Positions 7,576 to 16,791 of a stretch of DNA of 64,000 bases are shown here, one piece after another. The stretch covers positions 620,001 through 684,000 of the forward strand of contig NZ_LT702999.1 in NCBI RefSeq assembly GCF_900149685.1, given 5' to 3'. Origin of the DNA: Erythrobacter sp. Alg231-14. Its GTDB lineage: Bacteria; Pseudomonadota; Alphaproteobacteria; Sphingomonadales; Sphingomonadaceae. A program made the translations under genes and the position numbers. The notes below the pieces were generated by a model that saw nothing but the letters and a program-made list of their open reading frames with translations, searched no databases and was not told the DNA's origin. Each line of letters opens with the position of its first letter. Within the stretch, counting starts at the first letter, position 1.

Positions 7576-9018
7576 CTAAGCAAAAATGGGTTCAGCGAGC
7601 GAGCCGTCCGCGCTGTAATAGTTACAGTGAAAGCCGCTCGGGATACGATAGGGGATAATGACTCTCGCAATCGGGCCGGCGGCTACATCTTGCGCGTGGA
7701 AAATCGCCAATTGGGTGGTGTTGGAATTGGCCGGGTGCACCAAGCTCATGGCATAGCCATCCGCTTCGTCGGTTGATCCCAATTTAGGCGCGAACACCAG
7801 TTCCCCGCACCCTGCTCCATCGCCAAAGTGGTAGATGTCCTCTTTGCCGGATTTCGTATCGAAGTGGATCACGCCATCCATGCCATCCACACGTCCATCA
7901 ACCGAATTGAGGTTGAGGTTGGCATAGCCATGGCGTGTCTTGCGCGTCATCATCCGGTCGTCCGGGCGGGGGAATTGAATGTCACGGTCGTTGAGGGTTT
8001 CTTCTTTGATGTCATTGGTCTTGCCCGTGAGATCAATCGTCCAACGCCGCAATTCCAAGGCGGTGCCAGCATGCGTGCTTTGCGTTCCATCATCATTAGG
8101 AAACAATGCAGTGCCGTTGGCTGCGGCGACATCTGCGATCAGTTTGCCGTCTTCTTCCCAAGCATTCAGTTCATGGAACATGTGACGCCCCGGCATTTCC
8201 AGCCATCGAATATCTTTGGCGCTGCCGTGCCGGGGGAATAGAGCAAAGCGCGAATTGCGTCCCTTGACCCATGCCTGCATCGGGCCGCCTTTCATGGCTC
8301 GATCAAGGCTGACCTCAAGAGGGTTGAACGGCACCAAGACCCAATTTTCAGTGACAAGCGCAGTGTGAACCATGCTCATATACGGCGCTTCGAAGGCGAA
8401 CTGATTGGTGATCTGGCCGTTCTTGTCGATCACTTCGTAACGAATTTCCGGCTTGCCGCCGGGTCCGTTGATCATCCAGCCGTAACTCATCATTTCGCCT
8501 GTGGTCAGGTCGACTGTTGGATGCGCAGAAAACGGCCCAGTGATCGTGCCGCCATAATCGAGATATTCTCGCGTATCGAGGCTGCGCGGATCCATTTCGA
8601 TTGCAGGGCACCCCTCCATTACGGCCATCAATTTACCATTGTGGAGGATGATGTTGGTGTTGCCTGTGTTGTACCGCACACCTTGCACACTAGGATCGGT
8701 TGTCGACGGATCACCAAAAACGCCAAACAAGCGTTTTCCAGCCGCCAATTCCGCTTCAAACTTTTCGGTGCGCACCCATTTGTTGCGCATCGACACACGA
8801 CCATCCTCAAAGAAAAAGCCATAAACCATCCCGTCCCCATCGAACCAATGATAGCCTTCTGGTGGATCGTAGAGCGGCTCTGAACCTGTTCGATAGAACA
8901 CCCCATGCAGATCATTGGGCAACTCACCCTCTACGATTAGGTCCGGCGCATGCGCTTCGAACCGCATCGGTTGATGATGACCGGTAAGGTACGGGTGATC
9001 GGAAAAAGGCTGAGCCAT
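7576..9018 (-). CDS. carotenoid oxygenase (RPE65/lignostilbene dioxygenase family), copy A
   Basis: The product has 480 residues. All four iron-binding histidines of the seven-bladed propeller are present: H166 (PFSAHPTVD), H218 (SMVHTALV), H282 (HMFHELNAW) and H464 (IPSGFHCNYY). An N-terminal HWFDGDGMVYGF block is also conserved. These non-haem iron enzymes cleave C=C bonds of carotenoids, apocarotenoids, stilbenes or isoeugenol-like compounds with O2. It ends a same-strand run: receptor, TetR, aldehyde dehydrogenase, oxygenase. Cleavage would yield an aldehyde, and an aldehyde dehydrogenase gene lies 49 bases upstream. Substrate class cannot be read from the sequence. Confidence 0.9.
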   Translation of the reverse strand: MAQPFSDHPYLTGHHQPMRFEAHAPDLIVEGELPNDLHGVFYRTGSEPLYDPPEGYHWFDGDGMVYGFFFEDGRVSMRNKWVRTEKFEAELAAGKRLFGVFGDPSTTDPSVQGVRYNTGNTNIILHNGKLMAVMEGCPAIEMDPRSLDTREYLDYGGTITGPFSAHPTVDLTTGEMMSYGWMINGPGGKPEIRYEVIDKNGQITNQFAFEAPYMSMVHTALVTENWVLVPFNPLEVSLDRAMKGGPMQAWVKGRNSRFALFPRHGSAKDIRWLEMPGRHMFHELNAWEEDGKLIADVAAANGTALFPNDDGTQSTHAGTALELRRWTIDLTGKTNDIKEETLNDRDIQFPRPDDRMMTRKTRHGYANLNLNSVDGRVDGMDGVIHFDTKSGKEDIYHFGDGAGCGELVFAPKLGSTDEADGYAMSLVHPANSNTTQLAIFHAQDVAAGPIARVIIPYRIPSGFHCNYYSADGSLAEPIFA

Positions 9019-9067
9019 AATGTCGTTCTCCGTTTAGGGAATTGCGCGTGCGCGCGCCTTGGATTGA

Positions 9068-10513
9068 TTACGAAACTCCGCCCATCAAGGCGTATTTCAA
9101 TTCCATATATTCATCGAGACCGTGCTTAGATCCCTCTCGCCCAAGCCCGGATTGTTTGATCCCGCCAAACGGCGCGACTTCAGAGGATAGGACGCCGTCA
9201 TTGATGCCGACCATGCCGTATTCGAGAGCCTCCATAACTCGCCAAATGCGGCCCATATCGCGCGCATAGAAATACGCCGCGAGGCCGAACGGCGTGTCGT
9301 TCGCCATGCGAATTGCGTCATCTTCAGTGGCAAATATCATGATCGAGGCAACCGGGCCAAAGATCTCTGACTGCGCGATATCCATGTCGTTTGTGACCCC
9401 CGTCAAAACGGTGGGCGCGTAGAAATTCCCGCCTCGTTCGCTCGACGGGCCGCCAAGGCGCGCAACCGCACCAGCCGCAATCGCTCCATCGACCAAAGCG
9501 CTGACTTTGGCATAACCGGCATCGTTGATCAGCGGGCCGATCTCAGCTCCCCGCTCGACACCGGGGGCGACTTTGAGTTTGGCAATTCTCGCCGTGAACT
9601 TTTCGGTGAATTCCTCCGCGATGCTGTCTTGAACGAGGAAACGGTTTGCGCAGACGCAAGTTTGACCTGCGTTGCGGAATTTTGACGCAATCGCCCCTGT
9701 AATGGCGGCATCAATATCGGCATCGTCGAATACAATGAATGGGGCGTTTCCACCCAACTCAAGGCTTATTTTGGCGATGTTTTGTGCGGCCTGCGCCATC
9801 AAGATTTTGCCCACCGGAGTTGAGCCCGTAAAGCTCAATTTGCGGACCCGGTCATCGCTGCAAAAAAGCTCTCCTACCGGCGCAGGTTCGCAAACCGGTG
9901 TGACTTTGAACACTGCGCTGGGAACGCCGGCCTCGATGGCCAATCTCTCAATGGCCAGCGCGGAAAGCGGTGTAGCCTCTGCTGGTTTCAATATGATCGA
10001 GCAACCCGCCGCAAGCGCTGGTGCGACCTTTCGCGTCACCATCGCAATTGGAAAATTCCACGGCGTAATCGCCGCGCAGGTTCCGACGGGTTGCTTGATT
10101 GTAAGAACCCGTTTGCCAGTGGCGAAGCTGGGGATGGTTTCGCCATAGGCGCGCTTCCCTTCTTCGGCGAACCATTCAACAAAAGCCGCGCCATACGCGA
10201 CTTCGACCATCGCCTCTGCCAACGGTTTGCCGCACTCCGCGGTTATCAAATGCGCTAAGTCGGTTTGGTTCGCCAAGATCAAGTCGAACCATTTGCGCAG
10301 GATCGCTCCGCGCTCTTTCGCTGTCCGTGCCGCCCACGCATGTCGCGCGGTGTCCGCTTCTGCAATTATTTGCGACACTTCATCGACAGTATAGGCACGA
10401 ACCCAAGCGATAATCTTTCCCGTAGCCGGATCATCGACGGCCAGATCACCGGCGGTAACATCCCGTCCGTTGAGCAAATTCTTAATCGCAGTCTGAGTCC
10501 GGTTCTCTGTCAT
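9068..10513 (-). CDS. NAD(P)-dependent aldehyde dehydrogenase, succinate-semialdehyde dehydrogenase type
   Basis: The product has 481 residues, the normal family length. The general base is E252 (LELGGNAPF) and the nucleophile is C286 (NAGQTCVCAN); the ITPWNFP block and the SFTGSTPVGK cofactor motif are also present. Overall similarity by eye is to GabD-type succinate-semialdehyde dehydrogenases. Between a TetR gene and a carotenoid oxygenase it may instead oxidise the aldehyde released by double-bond cleavage, so the true substrate is uncertain. It starts 45 bases after the TetR stop. Confidence 0.9.
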   Translation of the reverse strand: MTENRTQTAIKNLLNGRDVTAGDLAVDDPATGKIIAWVRAYTVDEVSQIIAEADTARHAWAARTAKERGAILRKWFDLILANQTDLAHLITAECGKPLAEAMVEVAYGAAFVEWFAEEGKRAYGETIPSFATGKRVLTIKQPVGTCAAITPWNFPIAMVTRKVAPALAAGCSIILKPAEATPLSALAIERLAIEAGVPSAVFKVTPVCEPAPVGELFCSDDRVRKLSFTGSTPVGKILMAQAAQNIAKISLELGGNAPFIVFDDADIDAAITGAIASKFRNAGQTCVCANRFLVQDSIAEEFTEKFTARIAKLKVAPGVERGAEIGPLINDAGYAKVSALVDGAIAAGAVARLGGPSSERGGNFYAPTVLTGVTNDMDIAQSEIFGPVASIMIFATEDDAIRMANDTPFGLAAYFYARDMGRIWRVMEALEYGMVGINDGVLSSEVAPFGGIKQSGLGREGSKHGLDEYMELKYALMGGVS

Positions 10514-10558
10514 AAACTTTCAAAATTCGCACGATCGGCCTTGGAATGCATTTCGCAT

Positions 10559-11242
10559 CTAGGGCGTGATCTTTTTTTCAAGGTCGAGCGCTGTGGGCGG
10601 TTGCGCGCCCAATGACCCGAGGTTCGCTGTGGGTTCGCTGTTTAAGAAGAGGGAGATGATCGCGTCGGTGAACTTCTCGATCTGCTCCTCTTCAAACACA
10701 TCAATTCCAAAAGTTGCTTTGATGTGCGGGGCCAGAAGGAAAATGGAATTGGATGCGTGCGTCATGATGAAATGCAGGTGGATCGCCGATACATCCGACG
10801 AATAGACCCCTTCGTCCTGAGCAAGCGAAACCCAATCCATCGACTTCAATGAAAAGAGCGCAAATTTCCGCTCATTCATCCAATCAAGCATCTCACCTCC
10901 ATGGATGGTTTCGAAGGTAGAGATGCGATGCAATTCGGGATAGCGAGCGCAAAATCGGACGTAGTTCCGGGTCGTGCTTTTCACCCTGTCATAGGGTGTC
11001 ATGTCCCGCCATTTGTCTTCGTCGACAAAAATTGCCTCAAGCAATTTGTCTTGCAAGTGGGTGTAAACGGCCTGCCAAAGCCGCTTTTTTGAACCGTAGT
11101 GATAGGTCACGCTCGCGATGTTGGTGCCTGCCAATTCGGCGATCTGACGAACTGAGCCGCCGGAATAGCCATGGTTGCTAAACACCTTGATACCGGCTTG
11201 CAGCAATTTGGACTTAGTCGTGTATTCGATCTTCGTTTGCAT
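10559..11242 (-). CDS. TetR-family transcriptional regulator (CecR-like arrangement)
   Basis: The product has 227 residues. The N-terminal helix-turn-helix spans about residues 9-55 (LLQAGIKVFSNHGYSGGSV, then NIASVTYHYGSKKRLW). The C-terminal half is helical, with HRISTFETIHGGEM. It sits between the TonB-dependent receptor gene and the dehydrogenase on the same strand, so it probably regulates this cluster. It is not closely similar to the TetR at 4.5-5.1 kb, which suggests two separately controlled transcription units. Confidence 0.87.
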   Translation of the reverse strand: MQTKIEYTTKSKLLQAGIKVFSNHGYSGGSVRQIAELAGTNIASVTYHYGSKKRLWQAVYTHLQDKLLEAIFVDEDKWRDMTPYDRVKSTTRNYVRFCARYPELHRISTFETIHGGEMLDWMNERKFALFSLKSMDWVSLAQDEGVYSSDVSAIHLHFIMTHASNSIFLLAPHIKATFGIDVFEEEQIEKFTDAIISLFLNSEPTANLGSLGAQPPTALDLEKKITP

Positions 11243-11421
11243 CAGGTCTCACTTTTGGGTTCTGCAAAATTGGCCAGTGCCTCTGAAATAGGCCCCCACC
11301 TTGTCCCAGTTTTAGCATTTCATCGCAATGCAGCCCGACCAGATCGCAAACCATCCTTCCACATTAGGCCGAGAGCAGGAAAGGTGGGCGCCAACATCAC
11401 AGCCAGCACCCACCCTGGGAA

Positions 11422-11446
11422 TTAGTCGGAAGAGAACGCCGACTAA
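11422..11446 (-). terminator. hairpin at the end of the TonB-dependent receptor gene
   Basis: TTAGTCGG/CCGACTAA is a perfect 8-base stem with a 9-base loop that includes the receptor stop codon. Only two T residues follow on the minus strand, so it may attenuate or stabilise rather than fully terminate. Confidence 0.4.
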
Positions 11447-13890
11447 AACTTAAAGCCGAGTTCGACGAAAACCTGCCGCCCGCGATTTAGAGTGACCAAT
11501 CGATCATCTGTTCCAGGCGCCCCAAACGGAGGCGGCGCAGACGTGTTGATGAAGATTTCATCGGTGAGATTGTTGCCAATCAATGACAGCGTCCATTTCC
11601 CATCGGGATCGCCAATCGATATCGATCCATCGATCGTGAAGAACCCGTCTTGAACAATGTCCCCAATGTTCGTTGCCGGATCCAGCTCGGTTGGGCTGGT
11701 CGTCGTTGTGAAATAATCGTCGGTGTAGCTGATGACCGAATTGAACCCGAATTCTAGCGAATTGCCGATCGGGACATCCCAATCAACGGCAATATTGCCG
11801 GACCATTCCGGTGCCCGGGCAGCAGCCCGACCATCCAAGTCTAGACCGTTCACCGACACGAACGTGTCGCTAAAGGCTGCATCCAAATAGGATGCAGCGC
11901 CGCTAACGGTGAGCCCATCAACCGGCGTTGCCCAGCGCCAGTCAACGTCGATACCTTGCGTTGTGGTTTCACCGGCATTGAATGTCGAAAAGTTGAAGAT
12001 CGCGACATCAAAGTTCTGAATCTGTTGGTCAGAAAACACATAGTAGAACGCGGTGGCGTTAAGGATCAAAGACCCGTTGGCCAATTGCGAACGAACACCA
12101 ATTTCGCCGCCCGTCGATGTCTCTGAATCGAAACGCAGGGAATCGGCAGCGGCCTCCGCAACAGCTGGATCGGGATCATTCAACAACAAAACCGCGCCGG
12201 TGGGCAGTGTGTTGTTATCGACCCCGCCCGATTTGAAACCGGTTTTGAAAGCCGCATAGATATTGAAATCGTCGTTTGGCGTGTATTTCAACACCACTTC
12301 GGGAGAGAAATTGCTGTCGCTAAATTCGATTGGCCCGGCAAAAAATCCGGATGGCACCGCACCCAACGGACCAGAAATGAACGAATGGACAAATGGGAAG
12401 CCAATCGTCGTGCTCTTCTCCTCGTCGGTCCAACGAACCCCGCCGGAAAGATTGACCGTGTCGGTCAGATCGAGTGACCCGCTGACATAGAACGAGATTG
12501 CTTCGGCCGAGAGGGGGCGATCCGCCAACCAGTCAAATGTGAAGCCTGTGGCGGCATCTGGTCCCAGCAAAAGCGATGGCAGAAACGCATTCTGCGCAGT
12601 CAGCAAGCCGCTGTCTCGACTTTCCCAAAATCCGCCAATCTGGAAATTGAACGGCCCAGCAAAATCACTCGCCAGGCGAAATTCTTGCGTGAATTGCTCC
12701 AAAGTGTTGACGAACGGAGCGGTGAAGCCAGCAGCCGATCCATCTGGGTTCTGGCCAGTCGAGTTGAACGTATCGTTGTAAATATTGTCCAATTCCACAT
12801 AGCCGGAAAGCAACGTCAGCGTGAGATCATCGGTCAACCCGATGTTCGCCTCTAGACTTGCATAGAACAGATCGGTGTCATTGAATGCCTGAGTGACATC
12901 CCGCCCGCCAAGATCCAGACCGGTTGGCACAACATTGATGCTGGCATCACCGTCTGGGCCAGGGAAAAAATTGTCGGAAATGTTGCAGTCATGCGTAGGA
13001 GCAAACGACAACCCAAACACCGCCAAGAATGATGGTTCGGGCTGTCCATTGCCGCCGCAGAACAGATCTGTGAAGCCATTCAACGTCTCTGAGCGCTGTT
13101 CATTATAATTGATTTTTAGAGTGGCGTCGAAATTCGATGACGGCTCAAAAGCGAGAGTCAAACGACCCACAAAGTTGGTCAAGCCTTTGTCAGGGTCAAG
13201 CGCAGGCACGTTGTCCTGAAGCTCCACAAATTTATCGATGTCTTGATATTCGGCGGCAACGCGAATGCCCAATGTGTCCGTTAGTGGTCCAGAGATATAA
13301 CCACCGACCGTGTAACCCTCTTCTTCAAACTCGTATGAGACGGTCCCAGACACCTCCCAATCGGGCGTTGGATTTGCACTGCGCAGTGTCAAAACGCCTG
13401 CTGATGTGGATTTGCCAAAGAACAAAGGCTGAGGTCCCTTCAGGACTTCGACTTGTTCCAGATCAAAGAATGCGGTTTGCAAGACCCGCTGTGTGCTAAC
13501 GGCAATGCCATCAACATTGATGGCCACCGCAGAATCAAAAGCGTTGGAAATGTTGGATGAATTGATGCCGCGTATCCCGATCTGCGCGCCAGCACCCGAT
13601 CCGCCCACTTGAACAGAAAGGGCCGGCACTCGGCTTACCAAGTCGGCGGCTTCGTCAATGCGAAAATCGTCAAGCGTATCGCCGCTGATAACCGCGACCG
13701 CGACAGGAACGTCTTGCAAAGATTCTTCCTGCTTTCGAGCGGTCACGATGATGACGTTGCTGTTGGACTGATCCTCTTGCGCAGCTTCATCTTGCGTCTG
13801 AGCAATCGCTGGGTTGGCCATGCCGATCGCCAAAGCCGCAGAAATCGCAACGCTTCCGGTTTGCAGGCGCAATCTATTCTTGAATGACAT
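11443..13890 (-). CDS. TonB-dependent outer-membrane receptor
   Basis: The product has 815 residues from the ATG of MSFKNRLRLQ. This start is chosen over one 12 codons upstream because a GGAGGGG ribosome site precedes it and the signal peptide begins there (ending near NPAIAQ). The plug domain follows (about residues 40-160: VIIVTARKQEESLQDVPVAV, VEVLKGPQPLFFGKSTSAG). A 22-strand barrel with regular TFxxxEEKS-type loops ends in the terminal phenylalanine of QVFVELGFKF. No N-terminal FecA-like signalling domain is seen. It is divergent from carotenoid oxygenase B. Uptake of the cluster's substrate is the likely role (inference). Ordinary siderophore receptors share the fold. Confidence 0.92.
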   Translation of the reverse strand: MSFKNRLRLQTGSVAISAALAIGMANPAIAQTQDEAAQEDQSNSNVIIVTARKQEESLQDVPVAVAVISGDTLDDFRIDEAADLVSRVPALSVQVGGSGAGAQIGIRGINSSNISNAFDSAVAINVDGIAVSTQRVLQTAFFDLEQVEVLKGPQPLFFGKSTSAGVLTLRSANPTPDWEVSGTVSYEFEEEGYTVGGYISGPLTDTLGIRVAAEYQDIDKFVELQDNVPALDPDKGLTNFVGRLTLAFEPSSNFDATLKINYNEQRSETLNGFTDLFCGGNGQPEPSFLAVFGLSFAPTHDCNISDNFFPGPDGDASINVVPTGLDLGGRDVTQAFNDTDLFYASLEANIGLTDDLTLTLLSGYVELDNIYNDTFNSTGQNPDGSAAGFTAPFVNTLEQFTQEFRLASDFAGPFNFQIGGFWESRDSGLLTAQNAFLPSLLLGPDAATGFTFDWLADRPLSAEAISFYVSGSLDLTDTVNLSGGVRWTDEEKSTTIGFPFVHSFISGPLGAVPSGFFAGPIEFSDSNFSPEVVLKYTPNDDFNIYAAFKTGFKSGGVDNNTLPTGAVLLLNDPDPAVAEAAADSLRFDSETSTGGEIGVRSQLANGSLILNATAFYYVFSDQQIQNFDVAIFNFSTFNAGETTTQGIDVDWRWATPVDGLTVSGAASYLDAAFSDTFVSVNGLDLDGRAAARAPEWSGNIAVDWDVPIGNSLEFGFNSVISYTDDYFTTTTSPTELDPATNIGDIVQDGFFTIDGSISIGDPDGKWTLSLIGNNLTDEIFINTSAPPPFGAPGTDDRLVTLNRGRQVFVELGFKF

Positions 13891-14007
13891 CTTGTTCTTC
13901 CCCTCCACGTCGATGCTTTTTTGCATCTCATCCGCGATCGAATTCGGCAGAAATCAAAGGAACAATCTCGCCGAAATCCTGATGAGGAAGCTAAGAACCA
14001 CGCTTTT

Positions 14008-14041
14008 CAAACGATACTCTCACAATTGTTATGACCGTTTG
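14008..14041. promoter_or_regulatory. dyad in the receptor/oxygenase B divergent promoter region
   Basis: CAAACG and CGTTTG flank a perfect 8-base palindrome ACAATTGT, at spacings of 8 and 6 bases. It lies in the 232-base gap between divergent starts. It could be the binding site of the TetR encoded at 10.6-11.2 kb, but the spacing is not symmetric. Confidence 0.3.
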
Positions 14042-14122
14042 AATTTGATTCATGGCATGCAAGAGTGTGAAGTTTGCCCCGCCAATTGGCAGGCAAAATC
14101 AACCGAAGTGAGGAACGATCCT

Positions 14123-15442
14123 GTGACGATTGAACACCCCGATGCACCATTTTGGATGACAGGGAATTTTGCGCCGGTCGGAGAATCGATTGAAACCACC
14201 GACCTTAAGATAACGGGCGAGATTCCGAGGGAGTTGAACGGCCGATACCTGCGCAACGGCCCAAATCCCCGTGCAAAAGCGAGCGTTGATTGGTTCCTCG
14301 GAGAGGGCATGATCCACGGCGTCAAAATCAGTGACGGCAAAGCCAATTGGTATCGCAATCGCTACGTCCAGACGCCATTGTTGGATTTCGAAGAAATCAC
14401 CAATGAGAACCGATTGGTTAGAGGCAATTCTCTCGCCAACACGCATATCGTTGGCCACGCAGATAAGGTGTTGGCGCTTCAAGAAACGCAAATTCCAATC
14501 GAAATGTCGGGCGATTTGGACACCGTTGGCCCGTATGATTTCGGCGGCAAACTAACAGGCAATATGACGGCACATCCAAAGATTTGCCCGAAAACCGGAG
14601 AAATGCTGTTCTTTGGATATGGGATAATGCCCCCGTTCTTGACCTATTACCGCGTTTCACCGCACGGCGAGCTGGTCCAATCCGAAGTCATAGACGTTAA
14701 GGCAGCGACTATGGTCCATGATTTTGCGATCACCGAGAATTACGTGCTTTTCATGGACCTTCCCATGCTTTGGGATCTCACAAAGTTGGGCAAGCCCGGC
14801 ATTCCAATCAGCTATGACGAAAGTTATGGGGCCAGGCTCGGCGTTATGCCGCGCACTGGCACAAGCAAAGACGTGCAATGGTTCGAAATTGAACCATGCT
14901 ATGTCTACCACACGATGAACGCCTATGAACGCGGATCAAAGGTCATATTTCACGCGCCTCGTATGATCGGATACACATCGGTTGGAATGAAGAATCCACC
15001 CGTTCCCAAACTTCATCGCTGGACAATCGACCTTGACAACGGGTCGGTTACAGAAGCGCCGTTGGATGATTTGGGCGTGGATTTTCCTATGACGTCGCCG
15101 CTTTTGGTTGGGCAACCCCATCAACATGGATACGCCGCCGAATTTGATACTGGCGGCGCGCCCAACCTTCTTGGCTTTCACAAATACGATATGGAAACCG
15201 GAGCGAGTACCTGCCATCGGCTTAAAGATGGGCGCACGGGAAGCGAAGCCATTTTCATCCCTGCTAACGATCCCAAAAGCGAGGATGATGGGTATTTGAT
15301 GACCTACGTCTATGATCCGAGCGAAAAGCTTAGCGAACTGGTGATCCTCAACGCCAAGGAAATGTCCGATAATCCCATAGCGCGCATTCATTTGCAGGCG
15401 CGCGTACCCGCCGGTTTTCATGGAAGCTGGATTGCCGATTAG
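14123..15442 (+). CDS. carotenoid oxygenase (RPE65/lignostilbene dioxygenase family), copy B
   Basis: The product has 439 residues from a GTG preceded by GAGGA at 8 bases; family homology starts right there. An in-frame ATG at 14054 is the alternative start. The reading frame stays open far upstream, but that part overlaps the receptor gene. The four iron ligands are H151 (NMTAHPKIC), H199 (TMVHDFAIT), H263 (CYVYHTMNAY) and H433 (VPAGFHGSW). Copy B is clearly diverged from copy A, so it is not a recent duplication. It is read away from the TonB receptor, and a hydrolase gene follows on the same strand. An extradiol-like C=C cleavage is expected; the substrate is unknown. Confidence 0.88.
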   Translation: MTIEHPDAPFWMTGNFAPVGESIETTDLKITGEIPRELNGRYLRNGPNPRAKASVDWFLGEGMIHGVKISDGKANWYRNRYVQTPLLDFEEITNENRLVRGNSLANTHIVGHADKVLALQETQIPIEMSGDLDTVGPYDFGGKLTGNMTAHPKICPKTGEMLFFGYGIMPPFLTYYRVSPHGELVQSEVIDVKAATMVHDFAITENYVLFMDLPMLWDLTKLGKPGIPISYDESYGARLGVMPRTGTSKDVQWFEIEPCYVYHTMNAYERGSKVIFHAPRMIGYTSVGMKNPPVPKLHRWTIDLDNGSVTEAPLDDLGVDFPMTSPLLVGQPHQHGYAAEFDTGGAPNLLGFHKYDMETGASTCHRLKDGRTGSEAIFIPANDPKSEDDGYLMTYVYDPSEKLSELVILNAKEMSDNPIARIHLQARVPAGFHGSWIAD

Positions 15443-15469
15443 CCCACCTTCGCCACCGGTTTGATCAAT

Positions 15470-15596
15470 GGTCGCGCCGCATAGAGGCCCTTATTAGCTA
15501 GTTTCTCGCGGTCTCTTGGCTGGTAGAAACCGCGCTTAAAATGCACCTGCGGCGGCTGTGTTTTGACTTCGCAGTGATGTCAAGGTCGCGCCGCAT
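15470..15596. repeat. pair of 13-base direct repeats
   Basis: GGTCGCGCCGCAT occurs at 15470-15482 and again at 15584-15596, between oxygenase B and the hydrolase. Only two copies were seen, so this may be chance or a small local duplication. Confidence 0.35.
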
Positions 15597-15625
15597 GACC
15601 CAAGCAATTCGCAGGCAACGATGAT

Positions 15626-16591
15626 ATGACTCAAGACGACAACCCGGCGCTTCGCCATTCGCCAGCCAACGCCCATTCCTCGGCCGAACCGGGTGATTTG
15701 GCGGATGAGCTGAAACCTCTCGATCGTCAAATCGGTTGGCTTGTCGTCAACAGATGGACGTATCGGTTGATGCGATTTTTGGGGTCACTCAATCGTCCCG
15801 AATTCGACACATCGGACATCACCATCACCGACTCCGAGGAATTCGGCACAGGGACCGTTTTGGTCACTCCCAACACCCGATCCGGAGCGGGCGCTTTATT
15901 GCTCATCCACGGCGGTGGTTATGTGATCGGCAGTCCGCAAGACATCCTTCCCAAGGCCGCCTTCTTCGCACGCAAGCTTGGCGTGCCCGTTGTTTGTCCC
16001 GGCTATCGGCTTTCGCCAGAGGCTCATTTCCCCGCCGCTCTCGATGACTGTCACACGGCATGGCAAAGACTTTTGAACAAGGCAGATCAATTGGGCGTTG
16101 ACCCGAGCAAGATCGTGGTCGGCGGTTACAGTGCAGGCGGCGGTCTCGCGGCGACCTTGGTCCAACGACTTCAAGACGAAGCCGGAACCCAGCCAGCTGC
16201 CCAATTGCTGATTTACCCCATGCTTGATGATCGCACATCAAAGAGGCGTGAGATCGACAAGCCCCGGCACAGAGTGTGGAGCAATCGCAACAATCTTTTC
16301 GGATGGGACAGCTATCTGGGCCCATCCACTGTGCGTGACACGACGCCCTATTGCGCCGCCGCGCGGCGCGATGAGCTCGCCGGTTCCCCTCCGACTTGGA
16401 TGGGGGTTGGGAATTGCGATCTTTTTCTCGATGAAGACCGCGCATACGCCAATCGGCTCATCAATGACGGGGTCGACGCCACCTATCTCGAAGTGGATGG
16501 CGCGATCCATGGGTTTGATATGGGCGTGGGCGCGCTTGCCGAAGCGTTTGTTGGGTCACAATTGTCGTTCCTCAAGAGATTTACCCTCTGA
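15626..16591 (+). CDS. alpha/beta hydrolase, hormone-sensitive-lipase (HSL) family esterase
   Basis: The product has 321 residues. The HSL oxyanion motif is HGGGYVIGS, the nucleophile elbow is GGYSAGGGLA, and the acid/base pair is in GNCDLFLDED and DGAIHGFDMG. Such enzymes hydrolyse short acyl esters or lactones. It follows carotenoid oxygenase B by 184 bases on the same strand, so it may act on an ester in the same pathway. There is no signal peptide, so it is cytoplasmic. The ribosome site before the chosen ATG is weak. Confidence 0.88.
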   Translation: MTQDDNPALRHSPANAHSSAEPGDLADELKPLDRQIGWLVVNRWTYRLMRFLGSLNRPEFDTSDITITDSEEFGTGTVLVTPNTRSGAGALLLIHGGGYVIGSPQDILPKAAFFARKLGVPVVCPGYRLSPEAHFPAALDDCHTAWQRLLNKADQLGVDPSKIVVGGYSAGGGLAATLVQRLQDEAGTQPAAQLLIYPMLDDRTSKRREIDKPRHRVWSNRNNLFGWDSYLGPSTVRDTTPYCAAARRDELAGSPPTWMGVGNCDLFLDEDRAYANRLINDGVDATYLEVDGAIHGFDMGVGALAEAFVGSQLSFLKRFTL

Positions 16592-16622
16592 GTTGGGGGC
16601 CATCTTCAATAGAGCCGATAGG

Positions 16623-16778
16623 TCAGAACTGTGTCACTCTGGCCATTGTCGGATCGACCAGGAACAGACGGCCATATTGATCGGCCAACAGCGCTTTACC
16701 CACTTGTGCTGCCTTCTTCTTTTTCCCGGTTGTGAAACGATCACCCTCCAACGCGGGGATCCGAGCAAGGCAATGCAA
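16623..16778 (-). pseudogene. possible small gene or gene remnant after the serralysin gene
   Basis: A 51-codon stretch (from a TTG) reads IPALEGDRFTTGKKKKAAQ and ends LADQYGRLFLVDPTMARVTQF. This has a natural protein composition, in contrast to the antisense frames nearby. The frame continues upstream into the serralysin gene, where it is only a shadow. No start with a good ribosome site is visible. It could be the 3' end of a lost gene. I do not recognise a family. Confidence 0.22.
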
Positions 16779-16791
16779 CTGGCTCGTTCGC

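Noticed and set aside
13814..14122. N-terminal extension of carotenoid oxygenase B
   Set aside because: It overlaps the signal peptide region of the TonB receptor on the other strand and has no homology to the oxygenase family.
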